A program made the translations under genes and the position numbers. A stretch of 64,000 bases of DNA from Pseudomonas putida (lineage in GTDB: Bacteria; Pseudomonadota; Gammaproteobacteria; Pseudomonadales; Pseudomonadaceae): positions 372,001 through 436,000 of the forward strand of contig NZ_MKZO01000025.1 in NCBI RefSeq assembly GCF_001941965.1. Reading direction: 5' to 3'. Positions 19,123 through 27,601 of the stretch are shown in pieces; the first letter of the stretch is position 1, and each line of letters opens with the position of its first letter. The notes under the pieces are model-generated. The model worked only from the letters and a program-made list of their open reading frames with translations, did no database searches and was not told the DNA's origin.

Positions 19123-19146
19123 ACGAGCTCCCGGGCGGGAAATTTA
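19123..19146 (-). promoter_or_regulatory. PvdS-type iron-starvation (IS) box for pvdE
   Basis: Minus-strand TAAAT, exactly 16 bases, then CGT, about 50 bases upstream of the pvdE ATG. It has the same form as the box upstream of the first receptor. Confidence 0.8.
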
Positions 19147-19275
19147 GCGGCACAGCGTAGTGCGACCGCATGTCGGCGAGATGAATTCTGTCGCTGATTC
19201 GGAGCCTGGCGGTTTAAGTGCCCGGCCAGCTGTAGCACAATAGGCGCCGTTCGTTTTTCCCCTCCAGGATTTGCA

Positions 19276-20127
19276 ATGTCTAAGTCAACCGTCTGCGGTG
19301 CGCTCGGGCTGGCCCTTGTGCTGGCGGGTGTCGCCGGTTGCAGCTCGAAGAAGGCTGCCGTGTACGAGCACGAGAACTTCGATAACTCGGGCACCTACTC
19401 GCGCAGCTTCCCGGTCAGCGAGGCCGGCTCCTGCGAGGCCGCGCGGCGTGCGCTGCTCAGCCAGGGCTACATCATCACCACGGCCGACAAGGGCCAGGTC
19501 AACGGCAACAAGAGCTTCCAGCAGACCGGCGAAAGCCATATGCAGATCAGCTTCAATATCGTCTGTGCCGACGACATGAGTGGCGCCGGGCGCTCCACCG
19601 TGTTCGCCAATGCCCTGCAGGACCGTTATGCGCTGAAGAAGTCCAACACCTCGGCCAGCCTCGGCGTGGGCGTGCTGGGTTCGGTGTCGATGCCGATCGG
19701 CTCCTCCGACGACTCCATGGTCAAGGTCGCCAGCGAGACGGTGACCTCGGCGCAGTTCTACGAGCGCTATTTCGCCCTGGTGGAAAGCTTCCTGCCGCCA
19801 GCGCCGAAGAAGCAGGCCGTTGTGCCTGAAGCGCCGGCGCCGGCCAAACCGGCTGCCGAGCTGGGCATGCCGGAACCGGCGGCGCTGGTTGCACCGCAGG
19901 CCGAAGCGCCGGCTCCAGCCGCACCCGTTGCTGCCCCGGTGGCCGAGACCCAGGCAGCGCCGGTGGTGGATGATAGCCAGGGTTCGCAGCCGGTCGCGCC
20001 GCCGGCTGAAGCCGCGCCGATCACCGCCGAGCAGGTTGCGCCAACGGTGACCGAGCCGACCACCACGCCGGTGGTCAACGAGCCGACCGCGCCGGCGACC
20101 AACGGCGAGCCTTCCGCACCGCTCTAG
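19276..20127 (+). CDS. DUF2242-family lipoprotein
   Basis: 283 residues with a lipoprotein signal peptide; the lipobox VAGC puts the modified cysteine near residue 22. AGGA lies upstream of the ATG. The conserved part (about residues 35-180) contains EAARRALLSQGYIITTADKGQVNGNKSFQ, shown here only up to its key GYIITTA and VNGNKSFQ motifs, which I associate with DUF2242. The last 90 residues are a low-complexity Pro/Ala/Val tail (EAPAPA, APVAAPVAE) that probably spans periplasm or cell wall. The biochemical role is unknown. The TAG stop lies inside the left arm of a MITE-like repeat, so the last codons may have been shaped by that insertion. Confidence 0.75.
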   Translation: MSKSTVCGALGLALVLAGVAGCSSKKAAVYEHENFDNSGTYSRSFPVSEAGSCEAARRALLSQGYIITTADKGQVNGNKSFQQTGESHMQISFNIVCADDMSGAGRSTVFANALQDRYALKKSNTSASLGVGVLGSVSMPIGSSDDSMVKVASETVTSAQFYERYFALVESFLPPAPKKQAVVPEAPAPAKPAAELGMPEPAALVAPQAEAPAPAAPVAAPVAETQAAPVVDDSQGSQPVAPPAEAAPITAEQVAPTVTEPTTTPVVNEPTAPATNGEPSAPL

Positions 20128-20271
20128 GCTTTGTACGGAAAGTGCCTGCGCGACGAGCATGCTGCGTTGAAAACAGGCTCGGAATGCTCATTTACAATCA
20201 GTAAACTCCGCTTCCTCGCCTGTTTTCGCCTTGCCTGATCGCCGCTCGGCGACTTTCCGTACAAACCCTAG
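20124..20271. repeat. MITE-like element with 21-bp terminal inverted repeats
   Basis: The ends CTAGGCTTTGTACGGAAAGT (20124 on) and its near-complement finishing at 20271 match at about 19 of 21 positions. Nested inside is a second inverted pair, GAAAACAGGC / GCCTGTTTTC, around a 40-base loop. At 148 bases it has no coding capacity. It looks like a short non-autonomous repeat, unlike the REPINs elsewhere in the window. Confidence 0.6.
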
Positions 20272-20398
20272 TCCGGGGATAAATCCTGTAACACCTGCAC
20301 CGTTTATTTTCTGAAAGGCAGTTGTCATTTTTTCTTCACCCGTGCACTTTAGGGTGAATCGGACACAGACATGACAGACGAAGAAACGGAGCAGGATT

Positions 20399-20485
20399 AT
20401 GGATGACTATCAGGAAGAACTTCTCGAATTCCACGCGTCGGAGCTGGATGTACCAGAGCCGGCGGATGATGCGACAGAGCTGTGA
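20399..20485 (+). CDS. 28-residue acidic small protein
   Basis: A short frame encoding MDDYQEELLEFHASELDVPE followed by PADDATEL. GGAG sits seven bases upstream of the ATG and a strong terminator follows five bases after the stop, so this is a compact transcription unit. About a third of the residues are acidic, and there is no signal peptide or membrane segment. An 11-codon frame (20371-20406, MTDEETEQDYG) overlaps its start and could be a leader or a coupled second peptide. Function unknown. Confidence 0.55.
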   Translation: MDDYQEELLEFHASELDVPEPADDATEL

Positions 20486-20490
20486 ATGAA

Positions 20491-20520
20491 AAGGGCCGGT
20501 TTTGAAACCGGCCCTTTTTT
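20491..20520 (+). terminator. Rho-independent terminator after the small ORF
   Basis: Stem GGGCCGGTTT / AAACCGGCCC with a very tight loop, followed by a run of seven T. Confidence 0.92.
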
Positions 20521-20538
20521 TATTGATTGCAAGAGCGC

Positions 20539-20628
20539 CGCGGACCCTGTGGGAGCTGGCTTGCCAGCGATTGCTGCAGTGAATTCACCATAGCTATCGC
20601 TGGCAAGCCAGCTCCCACAGGGTCCGCG
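20539..20628. repeat. REPIN abutting the AraC-family gene
   Basis: Outer arms CGCGGACCCTGTGGGAGCTG and complement. The right arm ends one base before the stop codon of the minus-strand regulator, so it may serve as its transcript-end hairpin. Confidence 0.9.
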
Positions 20629-21669
20629 TTACTCTCCTCTGCGCTGGCTACGCCTGAACTCCCCCGGCGTCACCCCGCTCCAGCGCTTGAACGCCCGCTG
20701 GAACGCCTCCGCCGACGCAAACCCCAGCAAATACGCAATCTCCCCGAACGCCAGCTCGGTATCACGGATATAGCTCATCGCCAGGTCCCGTCGCGTGTCA
20801 TTGAGGATCGCGCGAAACTGCGTGCCTTCCTCCGCCAGCTTGCGCCGCAAGGTCCAGGTCGGCAGTTGCAGGCGGCGCGCCACTTCTTCCAGGTCCGGCT
20901 CGCGCCCGCCATTGAGCAACGGGCCCAGCAGGTGGGCGATGCGCTCGGCCAGGCTGCGGATCCGTGTGCGCTCCAGCAGGTCCTGTTCGCAGAGCTGCAA
21001 CAGGTGCTGCCAGGTGCTCGGGCAATGCGCCGGGTTACGCAGGTCAAGGGTGGCGCGGGCCAGGCGCAGGCGGTTGTCCGGGGCGGCGAAGTGCACAGGA
21101 TGAAGGCTCAGGCCCTGATAGGCCTCGGCATAGGCCGGGCTGTCGAACTCGATCTCGATCCGCTCGGCCAGCACCGGCTGCCCCGCCAGGTCCGCCAGTT
21201 GGGCCAGCCAGCCGGACAGCACCGAGTCGACCACGAAGCGGTTGTAGGCGTTGTACGGGCTGATGGAATAGAAACGCAGCCATGCACCCTGGCTGTCTTC
21301 CTCGAAGCTCGACTGGCCGCGATAGTTGGCCGCGTACAGAGGCTCGAAACGCAGCAGCGTCCGCGCCGCCTCGCCAAGCGTCGGGGCCTGGGCCGCAGTG
21401 ATGCCGGCGAGCCCCGCCTGGCCCAGCCGGCTCAGACGCCCCATGCGCAGCCCCAGGGCCGGTTCGCGGCATTGTTCCATGGCCGCATGACCGAGGTGCA
21501 TGTAGCGCGGGATCGACAGGCGCGCTCCAGCTTCGGCCAGGCGCGTCGGGCTCAGGCCATAACGCTCGAGCAGCGGCGCCGGGTCCTGGCCGAGTTCGCC
21601 AAGGGCAAGCTCCATCCTCTGGATAAAACCGACCGAAAGATCGCCGAGCCGCACCCGTGGCCGGTTCAT
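20629..21669 (-). CDS. AraC/XylS-family transcriptional regulator (OruR/ArgR-like N-terminal domain)
   Basis: 346 residues. The N-terminal 200 form the 'arabinose-binding' domain seen in many Pseudomonas AraC regulators (LSIPRYMHLGHAAMEQ, EPALGLRMGRL). The C-terminal 100 form two helix-turn-helix units, with the signature ELAFGEIAYLLGFASAEAFQ followed by RAFKRWSGVTPGEFR. It starts 5 bases after the end of the nitrilase-fold gene and is cotranscribed with it. It lies divergently behind fadH in the same order as in P. aeruginosa. The ligand and targets cannot be read from sequence; control of the adjacent hydrolase/fadH region is an inference. Confidence 0.88.
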   Translation of the reverse strand: MNRPRVRLGDLSVGFIQRMELALGELGQDPAPLLERYGLSPTRLAEAGARLSIPRYMHLGHAAMEQCREPALGLRMGRLSRLGQAGLAGITAAQAPTLGEAARTLLRFEPLYAANYRGQSSFEEDSQGAWLRFYSISPYNAYNRFVVDSVLSGWLAQLADLAGQPVLAERIEIEFDSPAYAEAYQGLSLHPVHFAAPDNRLRLARATLDLRNPAHCPSTWQHLLQLCEQDLLERTRIRSLAERIAHLLGPLLNGGREPDLEEVARRLQLPTWTLRRKLAEEGTQFRAILNDTRRDLAMSYIRDTELAFGEIAYLLGFASAEAFQRAFKRWSGVTPGEFRRSQRRGE

Positions 21670-21673
21670 CGAC

Positions 21674-22783
21674 CTACAGCCACAGGTTGAGCAGGCGCGC
21701 GCCGTGGCTGGCGCTGGCGTGATACAGGGCGTTCAGGTTGGCGAACCCGAGACCTTCGCCGCGCACCTCCCAGAATTGCCCACGCAGGAACACACTCATG
21801 CTGGCGATCCCGGCCGGCACGGCGGTTTCGCTGAGGTGATACCAGGCCTGTTCCTCGCTGGTTTCACCGGGTTGCAGGTCCAGTTCCGCGGCGCGCTGCT
21901 GATGCCGGTTGCCCCGCCACGGCCCCTGCCAACTGCCGACGAACGCCGGGTTGGCGATGATCTGCACGTTCTGCGCGGCCAGTTGTTCATAGCTCGAGGG
22001 ATACCAGGCGTCGCTGCCGATCAGCACGCCGAGACGCCCGGCGGGCGTGTCGATCACCTGCGGCGCAGAGCCCGTGCCCGGGTCGATGAAGCGCCGCACA
22101 TTGCTGTCCGGGTATTGCTGGCGATGGACCTGGCCGAGCACCGCGCCGGTTCCCGAGAACACCAGGCTGGCGTTGTACAGGGCACCGGAGCCGGCACGCA
22201 GCGTCCCGTGATCGAGATAGGGCTCGGGCAGGACGATGGAGCCGGCCACCAGGGTCACGCCGAACTCCCGGGCCAGGTCGCCGAACAGCTTCTGGTAGTC
22301 CGCGGCCATCTGTCCGGCCTTCATGCGCAGGTGCGCATCGCCGCGGCGGTCGTCGCCGGTGGCGCTGTACATCGCCAGGCCATAACGCAGCGGGTTGCTC
22401 AGCTCCAGCCACTGGTAGGCCTCGCTCAGCCGGGTGACCTGGTACATCTCGCGCTTTTCGCCACGGGCCCAGAGCCAGGTGCCGATATGCTCCGGGAGCA
22501 CGACCACGGTGCGCTCGTTGACCAGCCCCTTGACCCGCGCCTGCTCCAGGTACGCGGCAAGCTTGCGGTGCAGGCGGGTGAGGTTCTGGTAGTCGCCGGG
22601 GTAGAGGGTCGGCTCGATGCCGAGCAGGTTGCCCTGGCCGCTGGGCACGCCCTGGTCCAGCGCCAGCTCGACGCGCAGGTCGGACAGGTAATGACCCTCC
22701 GGGCGCTGCTCGGCCCAGAGCATGTAGCCACCGAAGGCGGCGAGGAGGACAAGCGCCAGGGCGCCTGAAAGAAGTTTGCGCAT
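21674..22783 (-). CDS. Membrane-anchored nitrilase-fold protein with a degenerate catalytic triad
   Basis: 369 residues with one N-terminal membrane helix (residues 5-24), so the rest probably lies in the periplasm. The carbon-nitrogen hydrolase fold is recognisable. The catalytic Glu is present in VVVLPEHIGTW. The Lys position (GQVHRQQYP) has no Lys. The position of the nucleophile Cys, normally LICxD, reads LIGSDAWYP with no Cys. NPAF downstream matches the family's NPSAF segment. With two of three triad residues missing it is probably not a classical amidase or nitrilase; it may be a binding protein or use altered chemistry. It is the first gene of a pair with the AraC regulator and is divergent from fadH. 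Confidence 0.75.
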   Translation of the reverse strand: MRKLLSGALALVLLAAFGGYMLWAEQRPEGHYLSDLRVELALDQGVPSGQGNLLGIEPTLYPGDYQNLTRLHRKLAAYLEQARVKGLVNERTVVVLPEHIGTWLWARGEKREMYQVTRLSEAYQWLELSNPLRYGLAMYSATGDDRRGDAHLRMKAGQMAADYQKLFGDLAREFGVTLVAGSIVLPEPYLDHGTLRAGSGALYNASLVFSGTGAVLGQVHRQQYPDSNVRRFIDPGTGSAPQVIDTPAGRLGVLIGSDAWYPSSYEQLAAQNVQIIANPAFVGSWQGPWRGNRHQQRAAELDLQPGETSEEQAWYHLSETAVPAGIASMSVFLRGQFWEVRGEGLGFANLNALYHASASHGARLLNLWL

Positions 22784-22966
22784 GAGGCGGACAAGGCCGG
22801 CAGGGAATTCGCCCCCAAGGGTAATCGCCCCGGTGCGTTTGGATCAATAACTTGTCACTTTCGGTCATTGAGCGGCGATGGAGCGCCCTTTAATGTCGGC
22901 TCCAGACAAATCGACGGGGCCCGCCAACGAGGTTCCCGCATTCCGTGATTCGCCGTGGAGATCATC

Positions 22967-25003
22967 ATGACCGCCGCTCACTACCCGCACCTGCTCGCCC
23001 CGCTGGACCTTGGCTTCACCACCCTGCGCAACCGCACCCTGATGGGCTCGATGCACACCGGCCTGGAAGAACGCCCCGACGGCTTCGAGCGCATGGCCGC
23101 CTACTTCGCCGAGCGTGCCCGGGGCGGCGTCGGCCTGATGGTCACCGGTGGTATCGGGCCGAACGTGGAAGGTGGCGTGTACTCCGGCGCGGCCAAACTG
23201 ACCACGCCTGAAGAGGCCGAAAAGCACAGGATCGTCACCCAGGCCGTGCACGAGGCCGGCGGCAAGATCTGCCTGCAGATCCTCCACGCCGGGCGCTATG
23301 CCTACAGCCCGAAACAGGTGGCGCCGAGCGCCATCCAGGCGCCGATCAACCCGTTCAAGCCCAAGGAGCTGGACGAGGAGGGCATCGAGAAGCAGATCGC
23401 CGACTTCGTCACCTGCTCGCAACTGGCCCAGAGCGCCGGCTACGACGGCGTCGAGATCATGGGTTCGGAAGGCTACTTCATCAACCAGTTCCTCGCCGCC
23501 CACACCAACCAGCGCACCGACCGCTGGGGTGGCAGCTACGAGAACCGCATGCGCCTGGCGGTGGAAATCGTCCGCCGGGTGCGTGAAGCCGTAGGGCCGA
23601 ACTTCATCATCATCTTCCGCCTGTCGATGCTCGACCTGGTGGAAGGCGGCAGCAACTGGGACGAAATCGTGCAACTGGCCCAGGCCATCGAAAAGGCCGG
23701 GGCGACCATCATCAACACCGGGATCGGCTGGCACGAGGCGCGTATCCCGACCATCGCCACCAAGGTGCCACGCGCAGCGTTCAGCAAGGTCACCGCCAAG
23801 CTGCGTGGGGCGGTAAAGATCCCGCTGATCACCACCAACCGCATCAACACCCCGGAAGTCGCCGAGCAGGTGCTGGCCGAGGGCGATGCCGACATGGTCT
23901 CCATGGCCCGGCCGTTCCTCGCCGACCCGGAGTTCGTCAACAAGGCCGCCGAGGGCCGCGCCGACGAAATCAACACCTGCATCGGCTGCAACCAGGCCTG
24001 CCTGGACCACACCTTTGGCGGCAAGCTCACCAGTTGCCTGGTCAACCCGCGGGCCTGCCATGAGACCGAGCTGAATTACATCCCGGTCGCCAAGGTCAAG
24101 CGTATTGCCGTGGTCGGCGCCGGCCCTGCCGGTCTGGCGGCGGCGACGGTGGCCGCCGAGCGTGGGCATCAGGTGGTGCTGTTCGATGCCGCCGGGCAGA
24201 TCGGCGGGCAGTTCAATGTCGCCAAGCGCGTGCCGGGCAAGGAAGAGTTCTACGAGACCCTGCGCTACTTCGATCGCAAGTTGCAGACCACCGGTGTCGA
24301 GGTCTGCCTGAACACCCGCGTCGATGCCGCGCAACTGGCGGCCGGCGGCTATGACGAGATCATCCTCGCCACCGGTATCGTCCCGCGTCTGCCGGCGATT
24401 CCGGGCATCGAGCATGCCAAGGTCATGACCTACCTGGACGTGCTGCTGGCGCGCAAGCCGGTAGGCCAGAAGGTGGCGGTGGTGGGCGCGGGCGGGATCG
24501 GCTTCGACGTCTCCGAGTTCCTCGTGCATGAAGGGGTTGCTACCAGCCAGGACCGTGCGGCGTTCTGGAAGGAATGGGGCATCGATACGGCGCTGGAGGC
24601 CCGTGGCGGTGTCGCCGGGGTCAAGGCCGCGCCCCATGCGCCGGCGCGCGAGGTGTACCTGTTGCAGCGCAAGAAGACCAAGGTCGGCGACGGCCTGGGC
24701 AAAACCACCGGCTGGATTCACCGTACCGGGCTGAAGAACAAGCGCGTGCAGATGCTCAACAGCGTCGAGTACCTCGGGATCGACGATGCCGGGTTGCATA
24801 TCCGGATCGGCGAGGGCGAGCCGCAGGTGCTGGCGGTGGATAACGTGGTGATCTGCGCGGGGCAGGATCCGCTGCGCGAGTTGCAGGACGCGCTGGTGGC
24901 GGCGGGGCAGTCGGTGCACCTGATCGGTGGCGCGGATGTGGCGGCGGAGCTGGATGCCAAGCGGGCGATCAACCAGGGGTCGCGGTTGGCGGCAGAACTC
25001 TAA
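22967..25003 (+). CDS. fadH: 2,4-dienoyl-CoA reductase (NADPH), FadH
   Basis: 678 residues from the ATG at 22967, with GGAG six bases upstream. It reduces 2,4-dienoyl-CoA intermediates during beta-oxidation of unsaturated fatty acids. The N-terminal 370 residues form an FMN-binding TIM barrel (LLAPLDLGFTTLRNR, GSMHTGLEE, QILHAGRY). The 4Fe-4S ligands are in CIGCNQACLDH and TSCLVN. The C-terminal half has two nucleotide-binding folds: FAD (VVGAGPAGLAAATVA) and NADPH (VAVVGAGGIGFDVSEF). It is collinear with E. coli FadH throughout, including GKTTGWIHRTGL. It stands alone between a divergent hydrolase gene and a REPIN. Confidence 0.95.
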   Translation: MTAAHYPHLLAPLDLGFTTLRNRTLMGSMHTGLEERPDGFERMAAYFAERARGGVGLMVTGGIGPNVEGGVYSGAAKLTTPEEAEKHRIVTQAVHEAGGKICLQILHAGRYAYSPKQVAPSAIQAPINPFKPKELDEEGIEKQIADFVTCSQLAQSAGYDGVEIMGSEGYFINQFLAAHTNQRTDRWGGSYENRMRLAVEIVRRVREAVGPNFIIIFRLSMLDLVEGGSNWDEIVQLAQAIEKAGATIINTGIGWHEARIPTIATKVPRAAFSKVTAKLRGAVKIPLITTNRINTPEVAEQVLAEGDADMVSMARPFLADPEFVNKAAEGRADEINTCIGCNQACLDHTFGGKLTSCLVNPRACHETELNYIPVAKVKRIAVVGAGPAGLAAATVAAERGHQVVLFDAAGQIGGQFNVAKRVPGKEEFYETLRYFDRKLQTTGVEVCLNTRVDAAQLAAGGYDEIILATGIVPRLPAIPGIEHAKVMTYLDVLLARKPVGQKVAVVGAGGIGFDVSEFLVHEGVATSQDRAAFWKEWGIDTALEARGGVAGVKAAPHAPAREVYLLQRKKTKVGDGLGKTTGWIHRTGLKNKRVQMLNSVEYLGIDDAGLHIRIGEGEPQVLAVDNVVICAGQDPLRELQDALVAAGQSVHLIGGADVAAELDAKRAINQGSRLAAEL

Positions 25004-25029
25004 ATACAGAGGGCCAGGCTTACACCGAA

Positions 25030-25106
25030 CCTGTGGGAGCTGGCTTGCCAGCGATAGCTATGGTGAATTCACTGCAGCAATCGCTGGCAAGCCAGCTCCC
25101 ACAGGG
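25030..25106. repeat. REPIN
   Basis: Inverted REP pair (CCTGTGGGAGCTGGCTTGCC and complement, GAATTC-containing centre) just downstream of fadH and 28 bases before the next start codon. Confidence 0.9.
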
Positions 25107-25133
25107 TTAGCGGTAGCCTGTAGAATTTGCGGC

Positions 25134-25994
25134 ATGCTCAATCTCCCTCAAGCGCCTCTACAGCGCGTCTCCTTTCCCTGGCTTAGCGAAGCCGGTATCG
25201 AACTGGCCATCCTCCGCCTCGACCAGATCGACCCCCTGGTCAGCGGCAACAAATGGTTCAAGCTCCTCGAACACCTGCGCCTCGCCCGCCGAAACCAGGC
25301 CCCCGGTCTGATCAGTCTCGGTGGCAACCATTCCAACCACCTCCACGCCCTGGCCGCTGCCGGCCAGCGTTTCGGCTTCAAGACCGCCGGCCTTCTACGC
25401 GGCACCCCTCAGGACACCCCGACCACCCGCGACCTCGAAGCCTTCGGCATGCACCTGCACTGGCTCGGCTACGGCGGCTACCGCGCGCGCAACGAACCCG
25501 GTTTCTGGGAACGCTGGCAAGCGCTGTACCCCGGCTGGCACTGCATCCCCGAAGGCGGCGGTGGTGAATTGGGCAAGAAAGGCTGTGCCCTGATCGTCGA
25601 ACAGGCGCGGGCGCAATTGCACACTATCGGCTGGAACGACTACGACGCCTGGTGGCTGGCCGCGGGCACCGGCACCACTGCGGCGGGATTGATTGCGGCG
25701 GAGGCCGGCGCCCGTCCGGTGCACGCGGCCATGGCAGTGCCCCAGGGGTACGGCGTGGAGCAAATGCTTTCCCATAACCTCCACGAAGCCAGCCGCGGCG
25801 GCTTCGCCAAGGCCGACCCCGAACTGCTGGCCTTCATCGAAGCGTGTGAAAAAGAGTCCGGCATCCCGCTGGAGCCCCTCTACACCGGCAAGGCCCTCAT
25901 GGCCCTGAAAGAAAAAGCCGGATGCTTCCAGCGAGGCACCCGGCTGATCTTCGTCCACACCGGCGGCCTCCAGGGCCGCCGCGGTTTCGCTTAA
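25134..25994 (+). CDS. ACC deaminase / D-cysteine desulfhydrase-family PLP enzyme
   Basis: 286 residues from the ATG at 25134 (MLNLPQAPLQRVSFPWL). Fold-type II PLP enzyme: PLVSGNKWFKL contains the PLP-binding lysine, SLGGNHSNH the carboxylate-binding serine and asparagine, and AAGTGTTAAGL the phosphate loop. The family converts ACC or D-cysteine to a keto acid plus ammonia (and sulfide). At 286 residues it is shorter than true AcdS (about 338), and D-cysteine desulfhydrase-like activity is more likely; the substrate is unproven. The stop overlaps the convergent cytochrome b561 stop. TAGAAT lies about 12 bases upstream of the ATG and may be part of a promoter. Confidence 0.85.
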   Translation: MLNLPQAPLQRVSFPWLSEAGIELAILRLDQIDPLVSGNKWFKLLEHLRLARRNQAPGLISLGGNHSNHLHALAAAGQRFGFKTAGLLRGTPQDTPTTRDLEAFGMHLHWLGYGGYRARNEPGFWERWQALYPGWHCIPEGGGGELGKKGCALIVEQARAQLHTIGWNDYDAWWLAAGTGTTAAGLIAAEAGARPVHAAMAVPQGYGVEQMLSHNLHEASRGGFAKADPELLAFIEACEKESGIPLEPLYTGKALMALKEKAGCFQRGTRLIFVHTGGLQGRRGFA

Positions 25995-26539
25995 TCCTTG
26001 CCCGGCAGCATCCGCACCAGGGTGTTGTCCTTGCGCACATAGTGGTGATACAGCCCGGCCACGGCATGCAGGCCGATCAGCCAGTAGCCGATGGTGGCGC
26101 CCAGTTCATGCCAGCCCTTGACCGCACGGGCCAGGTCCTTGTCCGGCTGCACCAGCGCCGGCAGTTCGAAACCGTAGAAGGGAATCGGCTTGTCGGCGGC
26201 GCTGAGAATGGTCCAGCCGGCCAGCGGCAGGCCGATCATCAGGGCATACAGGGCCCAGTGCACCAGGTGCGACAGGCCAATCTGCCAGGCCGGCGGGGCC
26301 GGGACGATGCGCGGCGTCGGCCGGGTCACCTTGAGGAACAGGCGCAGCCAGACCAGCAGGAACACGGTCAGGCCGAGCATGAAGTGCAGGGTCTTCATCA
26401 GTTCCCGTTCCGGGCTGTCCTTGGGAAAGATGCCGCGAAACTCGATGCAGGCGTACACCGCCGCCAGCAACACCAGCATCAGCCAGTGCAGGGCCACGGA
26501 CAGGCTGCCGTAGCGCTCCCGGGTATTGGTCAGGCTCAT
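25991..26539 (-). CDS. Cytochrome b561-family membrane haem protein
   Basis: 182 residues with four membrane helices (about 15-32, 48-67, 85-105, 143-160). Histidines in the helices fit bis-His haem ligation: LHWLML, TLHFML, LSHLVHW, KGWHELG and LIGLHAVAG. The family passes electrons between quinol or superoxide and periplasmic partners (YodB/CybB type). GAGGA precedes the start by about eight bases. The gene is monocistronic; its last four bases overlap the stop of the convergent PLP-enzyme gene. The physiological electron partner cannot be inferred. Confidence 0.88.
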   Translation of the reverse strand: MSLTNTRERYGSLSVALHWLMLVLLAAVYACIEFRGIFPKDSPERELMKTLHFMLGLTVFLLVWLRLFLKVTRPTPRIVPAPPAWQIGLSHLVHWALYALMIGLPLAGWTILSAADKPIPFYGFELPALVQPDKDLARAVKGWHELGATIGYWLIGLHAVAGLYHHYVRKDNTLVRMLPGKD

Positions 26540-26650
26540 ACGAACACGTCCTCGTCAGGTCACGGAATTGGGCGCTCTTGGCGGCGCCATCCCTACAGGG
26601 TAGATAGCTGAGCGCTATTACGGCAGAGAGTTCGCGGAAAAAAGACCGGG

Positions 26651-27601
26651 TCAAGCCGCCGGGGTCAAGTGCGGCCACTGGTCGGCGACGAGAAAGGCCC
26701 GTTCGGCCTCCAGCCAGTCGCCGTCTTCACCCGGTTCGAGGCGCACCATCAACTGTGCCTGGGCCTGTGGATCGAGGGCGGTCAGCCAGTCCTGCAACTT
26801 GCGTGCGCTCCAGACATCCTCCGCCGCCACCCGCGCCGGCCCGAGCCAGGCCTGGCGCGGCAGCAGTTGCCAGCGACCCTCTGGATGAGCCGCGTGGAAC
26901 GCCGGCCAGTCGCGCTGATGTAGCCAGTGCCCCCGAAAATGTTGGGGATGTACACCCTGGGGCGAGTCGGCATCGACATGCCAGGGATAAAGCAGGTAAC
27001 CGCCGAGCCACAGCCGTGCCTCTACCTGGTCCAGCCCCAGTCCGGCCAGCGCTTCGCGGCTTTCCGGGCGGGCCGAGATCGGCAACTGGTGCGCCGCCAG
27101 ATGGTCCAGCTTGTGGCCCAGCCGGTCATGACAGCCGGGTCCGAGCCAGTGCGCCGGGTCGATCCCGCCGCCACTTTCCGGCCCGAGATAGAACTTGATC
27201 GCCAGTTCCAGATGATGCACGCCGTCGCGGTCGCGCAGGACGATATCCAGCTCGCCCAAGGTATGCCCGCCCTGGCGGATCTGCAGATTGGACGCCAGCA
27301 ACTCCACCCCCGGTGCCTGCTGCAGGGCGAACTGCCAGAGTCGTTCGTAGTACATGCCAAGACGCCGGCTGGCCAGGTACGACAGCCAGTCGAGCAACGG
27401 CGCCGGATCGCGATCCAGCGCCAGCAGCCAGTCGCGCAGGGCCTGCGGGTCGTCCACCCAGCCACTGCCGGCCAGCGGATGGCGCTGCGGCCACGGCGCC
27501 TGGGCCAGCATCGGCGGCGACAGCAGCGCCCAGGCCAGGTCGCGGACTGCGGGCTGGCGCAGATGGCGGGGCAGGGCGTGGAGGTCGGCGAAGGGATTCA
27601 T
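26651..27601 (-). CDS. DUF1853-family protein, candidate PD-(D/E)XK fold
   Basis: 316 residues from the ATG at 27601 (MNPFADLHALPRHLRQPAVR). A farther in-frame start adds 20 residues of poor quality and overlaps the nadK promoter side. The central segment (GELDIVLRDRDG, then HHLELAIKFYL) has the spacing of a PD-(D/E)XK nuclease core: an Asp, about 11 residues, then ExxK. The family is conserved in gammaproteobacteria and is of unknown function; nuclease activity is my inference from this motif. The gene is divergent from nadK, with 116 bases between start codons. Confidence 0.7.
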   Translation of the reverse strand: MNPFADLHALPRHLRQPAVRDLAWALLSPPMLAQAPWPQRHPLAGSGWVDDPQALRDWLLALDRDPAPLLDWLSYLASRRLGMYYERLWQFALQQAPGVELLASNLQIRQGGHTLGELDIVLRDRDGVHHLELAIKFYLGPESGGGIDPAHWLGPGCHDRLGHKLDHLAAHQLPISARPESREALAGLGLDQVEARLWLGGYLLYPWHVDADSPQGVHPQHFRGHWLHQRDWPAFHAAHPEGRWQLLPRQAWLGPARVAAEDVWSARKLQDWLTALDPQAQAQLMVRLEPGEDGDWLEAERAFLVADQWPHLTPAA

